Positions 51,575 to 60,276 of a DNA stretch of 64,000 nt are shown here, piece after piece (within the stretch, counting starts at the first letter, position 1; every line of letters starts with the position of its first letter). The notes below the pieces were generated by a model. It saw only the letters and a program-made list of their open reading frames with translations, had not been told where the DNA came from and ran no database searches. The stretch lies in contig NZ_JACTAG010000003.1 of assembly GCF_014763045.1 (NCBI RefSeq), positions 62,001 to 126,000 of the forward strand, in the 5' to 3' direction. The translations under genes and the position numbers were made by a program. Origin of the DNA: Sulfitobacter aestuariivivens (GTDB lineage: Bacteria; Pseudomonadota; Alphaproteobacteria; Rhodobacterales; Rhodobacteraceae).

Positions 51575-52252
51575 ATGCAGACATTCGATCTTGAAGCCGA
51601 AGGTCTGCGCGCGCTTAACGCCAGTCTGCATGCGCAAGCGGCCGATACCAACCAGACGGTCTGGGAAATCGTGAACCCCAAGGGCAGCCACGCGATTGCC
51701 GTAGGGCTGGACGCGCCGATTGAGGTGAATGTGAAAGGGTCAACCGGGTATTATTGCGCGGGCATGAACAAACAGGCGACGGTGCATGTGCATGGCTCTG
51801 CCGGGCCGGGGGTGGCGGAAAACATGATGTCGGGCATGGTGGTGATCGACGGTGATGCCAGCCAGTACGCCGGGGCCACGGGCCATGGCGGCACGCTGGT
51901 GATCAAGGGCAACGCGTCGTCGCGCTGCGGCATCTCGATGAAGGGCATCGACATCATCGTGCATGGCAACATCGGGCATATGTCCGCCTTTATGGCGCAA
52001 TCTGGAAATCTGGTGGTCTGCGGCGATGCGGGCGATGCGCTGGGGGACAGCCTTTATGAGGCGCGGCTTTTCGTGCGCGGTTCGGTCAAATCGCTGGGTG
52101 CGGATTGCATTGAGAAAGAGATGCGACCCGAACATCTGGAGATCTTGGCCGACCTGCTGGCGCGCGGCGGTTGTGACGCCAAGCCTGAGGAGTTCAGGCG
52201 CTATGGCTCTGCCCGCAAGCTTTACACTTTCAACATCGATAACGCGTACTGA
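51575..52252 (+). CDS. mgsB: N-methylglutamate synthase subunit B (GXGXG domain)
   Basis: This 225-residue protein resembles the GXGXG beta-helix domain of glutamate synthase. It has the repeated turn pattern, such as TVHVHGSAGPGVAENMMSGM and GNIGHMSAFMAQSGNLVVCG. As a separate subunit (MgsB/GlxC) it links the amidotransferase and FMN-binding subunits of N-methylglutamate synthase. It starts two bases after mgsA and precedes mgsC by ten bases. Confidence 0.88.
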   Translation: MQTFDLEAEGLRALNASLHAQAADTNQTVWEIVNPKGSHAIAVGLDAPIEVNVKGSTGYYCAGMNKQATVHVHGSAGPGVAENMMSGMVVIDGDASQYAGATGHGGTLVIKGNASSRCGISMKGIDIIVHGNIGHMSAFMAQSGNLVVCGDAGDALGDSLYEARLFVRGSVKSLGADCIEKEMRPEHLEILADLLARGGCDAKPEEFRRYGSARKLYTFNIDNAY

Positions 52253-52262
52253 GGAGCGGCCC

Positions 52263-53606
52263 ATGCAAGACGACCCAAACGGCGCACCGCGTACGGTTCC
52301 GATCCAGTCGGCGACGTTTTCCAATCCGGTGAATGCGGAAATCCGCCGCGCTGCGGCGACGGGCATCTATGACATCCGCGGTGGCGGGGCCAAGCGCAAG
52401 GTGCCGCATTTTGACGATCTGCTGTTTCTGGGGGCGTCGATCTCTCGCTATCCGCTCGAAGGGTATCGCGAGAAATGCGAAACCTCTGTCACGCTGGGGA
52501 CACGCTTTGCAAAGACCCCGATCCAGTTGGATATCCCCGTCACCATCGCGGGCATGTCGTTCGGTGCGCTGTCCGGCCCGGCCAAGGAAGCGCTGGGGCG
52601 TGGTGCGACGCTGGCGGGCACATCCACCACCACAGGCGACGGGGGCATGACCGAAGAGGAACGCGGCCACTCCGACAAGCTGGTCTATCAGTATCTGCCC
52701 AGCCGCTATGGCATGAACCCTGACGATCTGCGCCGCTGCGATGCCATTGAGATCGTGGTGGGGCAGGGGGCCAAGCCCGGCGGTGGGGGCATGTTGCTGG
52801 GCCAGAAGATCAGCGACCGCGTGGCCGAGATGCGCAATCTGCCAAAGGGAATCGACCAACGTTCCGCCTGTCGCCACCCGGACTGGACGGGGCCGGATGA
52901 TCTGGAAATCAAGATTCTGGAACTGCGCGAGATCACCGGCTGGGAAAAGCCGATCTATATCAAGATCGGCGGCGCGCGGCCCTATTTTGACACCACCCTT
53001 GCGATCAAGGCGGGTGCGGACGTGGTCGTGCTGGACGGCATGCAGGGCGGGACGGCGGCGACGCAGGATGTCTTTATCGAACACGTGGGTCAGCCCATTC
53101 TTGCCTGCATCCGCGAGGCCGTGCGCGCGTTGCAGGATCTCGATATGCACCGTGAGGTCCAGCTCATCGTTTCGGGCGGCATTCGCCATGGGGCCGATGT
53201 GGCCAAGGCGATGGCGCTGGGCGCTGATGCGGTGGCCATCGGCACGGCGGCGTTGATTGCGCTGGGCGACAATGATCCGCGCTGGGAGGCCGAGTATAAC
53301 AAGCTGGGCACCACCGCCGGGGCCTATGACGACTGGCACGAGGGGCGTGACCCCGCCGGGATCACCACACAGGACCCGGATCTGATGGCGCGTCTTGATC
53401 CCGTCGAGGGCGGACGGCGGCTTAACAATTACCTCAAGGTGATGACGCTCGAGGCGCAGACCATCGCGCGCGCCTGCGGCAAGAACCATCTGCACAATCT
53501 TGAGCCGGAGGATCTGTGCGCGCTAACGATGGAGGCCGCCGCGATGGCCAAGATCCCGCTGGCAGGCACGGATTGGTATCCGGGCAAACCGGGCAGCGGA
53601 TACTGA
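52263..53606 (+). CDS. mgsC: N-methylglutamate synthase subunit C (FMN-binding glutamate synthase domain)
   Basis: This 447-residue protein matches the FMN-binding synthase domain of glutamate synthase (MgsC/GlxD). Visible motifs are TIAGMSFGALSGPAKEAL, GQGAKPGGGGMLLGQK and the flavin phosphate region IVSGGIRHGADVAKAMALGA. The C-terminal KNHLHNLEPEDLCALT is typical. It joins methylamine and a glutamate-derived intermediate to make N-methylglutamate. GAGGAG precedes the ATG. The gap to gmaS holds a repeat array. Confidence 0.9.
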   Translation: MQDDPNGAPRTVPIQSATFSNPVNAEIRRAAATGIYDIRGGGAKRKVPHFDDLLFLGASISRYPLEGYREKCETSVTLGTRFAKTPIQLDIPVTIAGMSFGALSGPAKEALGRGATLAGTSTTTGDGGMTEEERGHSDKLVYQYLPSRYGMNPDDLRRCDAIEIVVGQGAKPGGGGMLLGQKISDRVAEMRNLPKGIDQRSACRHPDWTGPDDLEIKILELREITGWEKPIYIKIGGARPYFDTTLAIKAGADVVVLDGMQGGTAATQDVFIEHVGQPILACIREAVRALQDLDMHREVQLIVSGGIRHGADVAKAMALGADAVAIGTAALIALGDNDPRWEAEYNKLGTTAGAYDDWHEGRDPAGITTQDPDLMARLDPVEGGRRLNNYLKVMTLEAQTIARACGKNHLHNLEPEDLCALTMEAAAMAKIPLAGTDWYPGKPGSGY

Positions 53607-53611
53607 CGAAA

Positions 53612-53652
53612 ATACCGACACGATACCGACGTTATACCGACGTGATACCGAC
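53612..53652. repeat. Array of four ATACCGAC repeats, 11-bp period
   Basis: ATACCGAC occurs exactly at 53612, 53623, 53634 and 53645, a period of 11 bp. It fills the 57-bp gap between mgsC and gmaS and ends just before the gmaS ribosome-binding site. The reverse complement repeats at 16988-17028 have the same unit and period. Confidence 0.85.
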
Positions 53653-53663
53653 AGGGGAAAACG

Positions 53664-54998
53664 ATGACCAAAGACCTCGCAGCCTTCGCCAAGAAAAACG
53701 GCGTCAAATACTTCATGATCTCATTCACGGACCTCTTTGGTGGGCAGCGCGCCAAGCTGGTGCCGGCGCAGGCAATTGCCGACATGCAGGCAGAGGGGGC
53801 CGGTTTTGCAGGCTTTGCCACATGGCTCGACATGACGCCTGCGCATCCCGATATGCTGGCGGTGCCCGACCCGTCGTCGGTGGTGCAACTGCCTTGGAAG
53901 CCCGAGGTTGCCTGGGTTGCGGGCAATTGCGTGATGGAGGATCAAGAGGTCGCACAGGCCCCCCGTAACGTCTTGAGAAAGCTCATCAAAGAAGCGGCCG
54001 ATGAGGGCCTGCACGTCAAGACGGGCATCGAGGCAGAGTACTTTTTGATGTCCCCCGATGGCAGCCAGATCAGCGACGAATACGACACTGCGGCTAAGCC
54101 CTGCTATGACCAGCAGGCCGTCATGCGCCGCTATGATGTGGTGCGCGAGATTTGCGATTACATGCTGGATATGGGCTGGGGTCCCTATCAGAACGACCAT
54201 GAGGACGCGAATGGCCAGTTCGAAATGAACTGGGAATTCGACGACGCCCTGCGCACGGCGGACAAACACAGCTTTTTCAAGTTCATGACCAAATCCGTCG
54301 CCGAAAAGCACGGCTACCGCGCAACCTTCATGCCCAAGCCCGTCGAGGGCCTCACCGGGAACGGATGCCACGCGCATATCTCTGTCTGGGACGCGCCGGG
54401 AGAAAAGGCCAAGACCAACGTTTTTGCGATGGACCCCCAGAGCGGCAGCCAGACAGCTGAGTTGGGCCTGTCGGAGAAAGGCCGGCATTTCCTGGGCGGT
54501 ATCATGAAACACGCCAGTGCGCTGGCCGCGATCACCAACCCGACCGTCAACAGCTACAAGCGCATCAACGCGCCGCGCACTCTGTCGGGGGCCACATGGG
54601 CGCCCAATACGGTCACATGGACCGGCAACAACCGGACCCATATGGTGCGCGTGCCCGGCCCGGGTCGGTTTGAGTTGCGCCTACCTGACGGGGCCACCAA
54701 CCCCTACCTCTTGCAGGCGGTGATCATTGCGGCGGGTCTGGATGGCATCCGCACACAGGCCGATCCCGGCAAGCGTTATGACATTGATATGTATGCGGAA
54801 GGTCACAAGGTGCGCGGTGCGCCCAAGCTGCCGCTCAACATGCTGGACGCCCTGCGTGCCTTTGACAAGGACAAGGGCCTGAAGGCAGCCTTGGGCGATG
54901 AATTCTCTGCCGCCTACATCAAATTGAAAACGGCTGAATGGAACGACTTCACCGCGCATTTCAGCCAATGGGAAAAAGACAACACGCTGGATATCTGA
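53664..54998 (+). CDS. gmaS: Gamma-glutamylmethylamide synthetase (type III glutamine synthetase family)
   Basis: This 444-residue glutamine-synthetase-family enzyme should condense glutamate and methylamine to gamma-glutamylmethylamide using ATP, the first step of the N-methylglutamate pathway. Family residues include NDHEDANGQFEMNWEF (glutamate/metal site), NGCHAHIS (ATP region), NRTHMVRVPGPGRFELRLPD and TNPYLLQAV. GmaS is the marker gene for methylamine use in marine Roseobacters. AGGGGAAAACG precedes the ATG. Genes for N-methylglutamate dehydrogenase (mgdABCD), which complete the pathway, are not visible next to it. A glutamine synthetase role for another amine remains possible. Confidence 0.9.
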   Translation: MTKDLAAFAKKNGVKYFMISFTDLFGGQRAKLVPAQAIADMQAEGAGFAGFATWLDMTPAHPDMLAVPDPSSVVQLPWKPEVAWVAGNCVMEDQEVAQAPRNVLRKLIKEAADEGLHVKTGIEAEYFLMSPDGSQISDEYDTAAKPCYDQQAVMRRYDVVREICDYMLDMGWGPYQNDHEDANGQFEMNWEFDDALRTADKHSFFKFMTKSVAEKHGYRATFMPKPVEGLTGNGCHAHISVWDAPGEKAKTNVFAMDPQSGSQTAELGLSEKGRHFLGGIMKHASALAAITNPTVNSYKRINAPRTLSGATWAPNTVTWTGNNRTHMVRVPGPGRFELRLPDGATNPYLLQAVIIAAGLDGIRTQADPGKRYDIDMYAEGHKVRGAPKLPLNMLDALRAFDKDKGLKAALGDEFSAAYIKLKTAEWNDFTAHFSQWEKDNTLDI

Positions 54999-55056
54999 CG
55001 CAGGTGCGCCGCCGCTGCCCACACTCTGTGGCCTAAGGTGGCGGCCTTGCTGCTGC

Positions 55057-57930
55057 TCAGGACAGCTTTTCCAACAAGGCTTTTGCGGCCATCAGATCGG
55101 GGGTTCCAAAGCCCTCGGTGAATCGCGCAAACACAGGTTCAAGCAGCGCTTTGCCTTTTGCGGCCTGACCTTCGCTCAGCAAATGCTCTGCCTGGGTCAT
55201 TGCCACGCGCAGCTCGAACGACAGCGCGCCTTGGGTGCGTGCGATCTCGGCTGCCTTTTCCAGGTGCTCCAGCCCCGCTTGCCTGTGATCCCCGGATGCT
55301 GACAACAAGAGCTTGCCATGAATGCGTGTGGATTCAGCAAGATACCAAACCTCGCCCGTGGCATGCTGATGATCCAGAGCCTTTTGGCTGAGGTCCAGCG
55401 CTTCTTCGATTTGACCTTGTCGGCCCAAAGCCTCCGCGACGCGTGACGTGGTTTCCCCGTAGGTGGTGCGCCCCCCTGCAAGACCCCAAACGGCGGCGGC
55501 ATCTCTGAGGGTTTCCGCACCGATGGGATTTTCGCCCATGGCGGTCAGCGCGCGGCCCCTGAGGGAATCGCAAGACACGATCTTGATGAAGGGCAGGTTG
55601 ATTTCGTCGCAAATGGCGCTTGCTTCGCGGCATTGCTCGACCATGCGCGCGCCTTGACCGGCCTCGACCAGGGCGAGCGCGCCGAGCGTCAGGGCAAAGA
55701 CCACAGCGAATGGGTTTTCCAGCGTGCGGGCATGCGCGATGGCCTTGTCGACGGCGGCAATCGCCTGATCGGGATATCCCTGACACCACAGCTGTGTGGC
55801 ACCGCCCCATTGCAGGACGGTCGCATAGGGATCGTGGTTCATGTGGTGGACAAGATGCCGATGCTTTTCAAAGTCATAGTCCTGCAGGGTGCGCTTGCGG
55901 CGTTCTGTGGCCTTGTCAAAGTCGGCGGTCCAGAAATAGTGCATGCTGGCGGCGGTGTCCGCAATCATCTGCAACTCAAGGCTTTGATTTTCCTGGGTAA
56001 CCTTATCCATTTCGGCCAGCCTGACTGCGGCCTTGTCCATCTCGGCGCGGGTCGCGTGGTAGATCCAGATACTGAACAGGGACAGCCCCAAGGCAAAATC
56101 GTCCTTGATCGCCTTTGCAATCGGCACTGCGGGGTCAAGGACTTCGATGATCTCGTCGGCGGCCCAGCCCTTCCAGGCCATTTCGGCGGTGCCAAGGGCG
56201 ACACGCAGATCAAGTTCAAGCCGATCGCGTTCGGTGCCTTCCTTGATCCTTGGGATTTCGTCCAGACCCAGACGCAACTGACTGACGGCTTCGCTGAAGG
56301 TACCGGCATTGAGAGACGCGCGCCCGGCTTCCAAGAAGTAGGCGGCGGCCTTTTCCCCGAGCCCGGCAGCGGCGCAGTGCAGGGCGGCTGTGACCAGATC
56401 CTGACTGTCGTGCCCTTCGATGAAATTGACAATTTCCTGATGCAACTGACGTTTGCGGGCACGCAGCAGGCTGTCATATGCCGCATCGCGCAACAGCGCG
56501 TGTTTGAAAGAGTAGGTGCTTGAAGGTGGTGCGCCGCGTCGAAAGACGATCTCGACGTCGGCCAGCTGGTCCAGCGCATCCTGCAGCTTTTCTTCTGGCA
56601 TAGCGGCAATCGCAAGCAGCGGATCGTATGAGAACTCGCGCCCGATGCAGGCGCCGATCTGGGCGACATTCTTGACGGAGGCGTATCGGTCAAGACGCGC
56701 CATCAGGGTCGCCTGAATGGTCGAGGGAATGGACAGGTCCACAAGGTTGCCAACTGGCTCATAGGAGGTTTCCGTTTCCACCACATACTCGGCTTCCAGA
56801 ACCGTTTTGGTCAGTTCCTCGACGAAGAGCGGAACACCATCGGCTTTTTCGATGATCTGGGCTTTCAGGCCCGGATGCAGCGGCTTTCCGGAAGTTAGCT
56901 GGTCGATCATCGCGCTACATTCCTCGGCGCCAATGCGGTTCAGGGACAGGTTGGTGACATGCGGATGCGCGGGCCAGGGCGGTTCGAATTCTTGCCTGTA
57001 CGTCGCCAAGAGCAGGATCGGACTGGTTGTCAGATCGACCATCAAACGACCGATGAGGTCGGTCGTTGTGGGATCAGCCCAATGCAGATCCTCGAAGATG
57101 ATCAGCACCGGCCCGTCCTCGCTGACGGCTATTATCTGTTCCTGCAGCGCCAGCAGGGTTTCCTCGAGCAACCTTTGGGGGGTCATTTCAAGCGCGGGAT
57201 AGCGGTCTTCGACGGGCAGGTTCAGCACCGACCCCAGAAGGGCTGCGGTCTGATCGGGTTGCCTTGTGGTCTTGCGCAGGAAGCTCTCGAGCTTGTCGAG
57301 TTTCGATGACGCGTCGTCACTGCGATCAAACCCCGCTGCGCGTTCCAGATTGGCCGCAAAGGGGTGCAGGGCAGCGTTGCTCAGGTATTGCGAGCATTGG
57401 TAGCGCAAGACTGTCTTGGCCTCGTTCCTGATATCTTCTTCAAGCTGACGGATCATGCGGCTTTTGCCGATCCCGGCCTCGCCGGTCAGCAAAATAACCT
57501 GCCCCTCGCCCGATACGGCGTGGTCCCATCTGTCCCGGATCAGCTGGTAGTCACCTTTGCGACCCACCAGCGGCTTGATCCCTGCGCGCCCGCTCATCGC
57601 ATCAAACCGGCTGTCGACGGTGATCTCTTCTCCGACGCGCCAGACCTGCACGTCGGGTGACAGACCTTTGAGCTGGTGAATGCCCAGATCCTCCACTTCG
57701 AAGGAGGAGTTGAGGAGTTCGCGGGTCTTGTCGTCGATCGCCAGCTGGCCAGGTTCGGCCAAATCCTGCAACCGCGCCGCCCGGTTTGGGGCGGTGCCGG
57801 AAATAGCTGCAGACTGATGCGAACGTTCGCCTGAAAGGTCGCCCACCACAACATTACCCGTTGCAATACCGGCACGTGCACGCAGCGGGATTGAAGTGTC
57901 GGGAACGGTCAAACCTGACACCATTTCCAA
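55057..57930 (-). CDS. C-terminal part of a frameshifted cyclase-AAA-TPR signalling protein
   Basis: This 957-residue frame continues a class III cyclase domain (VVGDLSGERSHQSAAISGTAPNRAARLQ onwards), then an AAA/LuxR-type ATPase (Walker A TGEAGIGKSRM near residue 145, Walker B LIIFEDLHWADP) and a long TPR-like helical region to the end. The first part of the gene lies in the next frame at 57909-58427. Joining the two restores the family layout of SAM-cyclase-AAA-TPR. The frame opens with TTG and no clear ribosome-binding site, which supports a break instead of a separate gene. Confidence 0.85.
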   Translation of the reverse strand: MEMVSGLTVPDTSIPLRARAGIATGNVVVGDLSGERSHQSAAISGTAPNRAARLQDLAEPGQLAIDDKTRELLNSSFEVEDLGIHQLKGLSPDVQVWRVGEEITVDSRFDAMSGRAGIKPLVGRKGDYQLIRDRWDHAVSGEGQVILLTGEAGIGKSRMIRQLEEDIRNEAKTVLRYQCSQYLSNAALHPFAANLERAAGFDRSDDASSKLDKLESFLRKTTRQPDQTAALLGSVLNLPVEDRYPALEMTPQRLLEETLLALQEQIIAVSEDGPVLIIFEDLHWADPTTTDLIGRLMVDLTTSPILLLATYRQEFEPPWPAHPHVTNLSLNRIGAEECSAMIDQLTSGKPLHPGLKAQIIEKADGVPLFVEELTKTVLEAEYVVETETSYEPVGNLVDLSIPSTIQATLMARLDRYASVKNVAQIGACIGREFSYDPLLAIAAMPEEKLQDALDQLADVEIVFRRGAPPSSTYSFKHALLRDAAYDSLLRARKRQLHQEIVNFIEGHDSQDLVTAALHCAAAGLGEKAAAYFLEAGRASLNAGTFSEAVSQLRLGLDEIPRIKEGTERDRLELDLRVALGTAEMAWKGWAADEIIEVLDPAVPIAKAIKDDFALGLSLFSIWIYHATRAEMDKAAVRLAEMDKVTQENQSLELQMIADTAASMHYFWTADFDKATERRKRTLQDYDFEKHRHLVHHMNHDPYATVLQWGGATQLWCQGYPDQAIAAVDKAIAHARTLENPFAVVFALTLGALALVEAGQGARMVEQCREASAICDEINLPFIKIVSCDSLRGRALTAMGENPIGAETLRDAAAVWGLAGGRTTYGETTSRVAEALGRQGQIEEALDLSQKALDHQHATGEVWYLAESTRIHGKLLLSASGDHRQAGLEHLEKAAEIARTQGALSFELRVAMTQAEHLLSEGQAAKGKALLEPVFARFTEGFGTPDLMAAKALLEKLS

Positions 57931-58427
57931 AGCGGCACGGCCCGCTCTGCCTGATTTTCGGTGGCGATCGGCCAGCCGAAATAGATCACGATTCCGTCGC
58001 CGACAAAGCTGCCGATATGGCCGCCATGAGCGCTGACAGCCGTTGCCACGGCGTCCTGATACCGGCGTTGCACTTCGCGCAGGTCTTCGGGGTCGATCTG
58101 GGTGGAAAGCGAGGTTGATCCGACCATATCGCAGAAGAGCACTGACACCTGCCGGCGTTCGGCAAAGGTTTCCGGCTCTGGTTCCGGTTCGGGTTGAACT
58201 GGCGCGGGCACGGGTTTGTCAGGGGCGCTATTGAGTTCTGAAATGGCCTTGAGCAGCTTGCGCCTGTGGCCCACCAGATTGACCCCCAAATCCTTGAGGT
58301 CGTCGTTCGTCAATTCAGGCAACACAGACCAGTCGATCTCGTTGCTTTCGAACGCTTCCGCGTAGACGCCAAGGCCAAGATCGGCCAGCCAGGCGCTTAG
58401 TTCAACTTCAGTCATTATTTTGATCAA
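57909..58427 (-). CDS. N-terminal part of the same frameshifted cyclase (SAM domain plus half a cyclase domain)
   Basis: This 172-residue frame holds a SAM domain (about residues 8-66, MTEVELSAWLADLGLGVY onward), a Pro/Glu-rich linker and the first half of a class III cyclase: SVLFCDMVGSTSLS with the metal aspartate and SFVGDGIVIYFG. It ends at AERAVPLWKWCQV, where the family would continue AERAV-x-x-LE. The remaining cyclase half begins in another frame about 10 bases earlier. A net shift of one base near 57931-57940 explains the split. Confidence 0.82.
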   Translation of the reverse strand: MIKIMTEVELSAWLADLGLGVYAEAFESNEIDWSVLPELTNDDLKDLGVNLVGHRRKLLKAISELNSAPDKPVPAPVQPEPEPEPETFAERRQVSVLFCDMVGSTSLSTQIDPEDLREVQRRYQDAVATAVSAHGGHIGSFVGDGIVIYFGWPIATENQAERAVPLWKWCQV

Positions 58428-58540
58428 TCGGTTAAGTACTCGTTAACAGTAAGACCATTCACGGTGCTAAACGCAAGGTTCCAAACGAAAAAGATGGCCC
58501 TTTAAAGGGCCCCAGATTCGCCGTCACCGAGATACAACTA

Positions 58541-60250
58541 TCACAGCGTGTCGGCTGTGTCTTGGGTCAACCAATCCGGTTGTTTCGTTGGTGCCCGCCC
58601 GGTTTGCGCAGCTATGGCACAGGCCTCGAGACTGCCAAAACGTACGCTGCGGCCACTCAGACCCGGTGCATAGTGGGCGTATTTGCCCGAATTTGTCATC
58701 AGGGACCGGGTTTGGGGCGGGAAAAGCGGTTCTGTGATGGAGCACCAGCAAAGATCGCTGAGCAGCGTTGCGCCGGCTTTCTGAAGGATATCCACCAGCC
58801 CTTCGTGCTGCGCCTGCGCCCGAATGTCGCGGCCCAGCGTCAGGATCACACTTGTGCCGTTGTGGCAGGTCTCTCCTGCCATCAGCGCGGCAAAACGGCG
58901 CACCTCGGCCAGGGAAAGGTGTGGGCTGCCCAGTGCCACGAGATCGATCTTGTTTGGCCCTGTGTTCAGCGCGTCCCATCCGGCGGCAAGTGCGGCCGCG
59001 GTCACACGGAAATGCGGGGCGCTGTTGGCGGTTGGCAAGTCGGCTTCGGGTGTCACGCCCTGCACGTGAAGCATTGGTGCAGCGGAGGTGGTGCCGAAGG
59101 CCGCACATAGCGCGCGCAGGTCGTCTGCGTTCGGATTTAGGTGCGCCACACCGCGGATAACCGGGATGCAATCAGGGGCATGGCGCCCGGCAATCCATCC
59201 CAGTAAAGGCCAGAAAGCATCGTCAGCCTGTGCTGGCGCATCTACATCAATGATCATTTCAGGATGGCGGTTATGCAGCAGGTAGACGCCGGTTTCCGGA
59301 GCACGGCCTGTCATGGCGACAAAAAGGTCGAAGTAGTCTGGGTGCTTGGCGGTGCGCGCACCGAGCACAGAGTTCGCAAAGATCACGGCATTTGACTCCG
59401 ACCACCCGATGTCTTCGCCAAGCGCGGGTCGGTCTTCGGCCAGATAGGGCGCGCAGGTGAAGGTGGGCCGCGCGCCCATTTCGACGTATGCATCGGCCAG
59501 CGCGCTTGCCGGCTGGCCCAAACGGGGCGGCAGACCTTGCGCTATCCAGTTTTCGCGGTCCACGGAAATGGCATTGATCGTGGTCGGGATGCACACCTGC
59601 GCGCCCATGTCGGCCATCGTTCGGGCAAAACGCAGGTTAGCTGGGTGAGCATAAATGCATCCGTCGATGTGCCCGCGTGTGACGTCAATCAGGCGCTGGG
59701 CCCCCTGTGCAGCCGCCATGGTGCAAAGGACTTTCATGGCCAGCGCGGTGGCCTTGCCAGCCTCGCCATCCAGCATACGCTGGTCTGCGGCTGAGAGGGT
59801 AAGATCGGCCTGAGTGACAGTGCGCAAATCTATTCTCAGCCCGTCCGCCGTGAGGGTTGTGCCACGCAGCGCCGCGTGGTCGTGCAGGGCCAGCGCGCCA
59901 TGGTCCGCCGCGTTAAGGCGCACGACTGCGAGGGGGCAATCAAACATCTCTGCGGCGATGAGGGCGCCCAGCGTCAACACTTCTTCTTCTTCGCGAAACA
60001 CCAGTGCGGCCGGGGCCTTGCCATTCAGCGCCAGTTCCAGCAGCACGCCGCTGCCCGAACAGGATCCGCGGCTGGTCGGCATCAGCACGACCTTACCTGC
60101 CAGACAGACCCCGTGCAGCGGGTGATGGGCGTCGATGACCGTGCCGCTTTCGGGGTCGACGCCGCCCCAAAAGCTGAGCCCCTCGTTTGAAACGCAGATT
60201 TCGCCTGACGCGTTTGCAGGCAGGATCAAGAGGGATGATGCGCAGTCCAT
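58541..60250 (-). CDS. Aconitase X, likely cis-3-hydroxy-L-proline dehydratase
   Basis: This 569-residue protein is an aconitase X with the small swivel domain at the N-terminus (GLSFWGGVDPESGTVIDAHH and PTSRGSCSGSGVLLELAL) fused to the large catalytic domain. Fused bacterial members dehydrate cis-3-hydroxy-L-proline to a pyrroline. GHIDGCIYAHPANL, CIPTTINAISVDRENW and the late LSDLCWCSITEPLFPP with its cysteines for the iron-sulfur cluster are visible. The start at 60250 matches the swivel domain. It is downstream of a multiheme cytochrome gene; a proline-racemase-family enzyme is at 32591-33646. Confidence 0.87.
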   Translation of the reverse strand: MDCASSLLILPANASGEICVSNEGLSFWGGVDPESGTVIDAHHPLHGVCLAGKVVLMPTSRGSCSGSGVLLELALNGKAPAALVFREEEEVLTLGALIAAEMFDCPLAVVRLNAADHGALALHDHAALRGTTLTADGLRIDLRTVTQADLTLSAADQRMLDGEAGKATALAMKVLCTMAAAQGAQRLIDVTRGHIDGCIYAHPANLRFARTMADMGAQVCIPTTINAISVDRENWIAQGLPPRLGQPASALADAYVEMGARPTFTCAPYLAEDRPALGEDIGWSESNAVIFANSVLGARTAKHPDYFDLFVAMTGRAPETGVYLLHNRHPEMIIDVDAPAQADDAFWPLLGWIAGRHAPDCIPVIRGVAHLNPNADDLRALCAAFGTTSAAPMLHVQGVTPEADLPTANSAPHFRVTAAALAAGWDALNTGPNKIDLVALGSPHLSLAEVRRFAALMAGETCHNGTSVILTLGRDIRAQAQHEGLVDILQKAGATLLSDLCWCSITEPLFPPQTRSLMTNSGKYAHYAPGLSGRSVRFGSLEACAIAAQTGRAPTKQPDWLTQDTADTL

Positions 60251-60276
60251 CCGCACATCTAGAGCGGTGCGATCCC

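Noticed and set aside
53612-53652. Possible CRISPR array
   Set aside because: The unit is 8 bp at an 11-bp period, far too short for repeats and spacers, and no cas genes are present.
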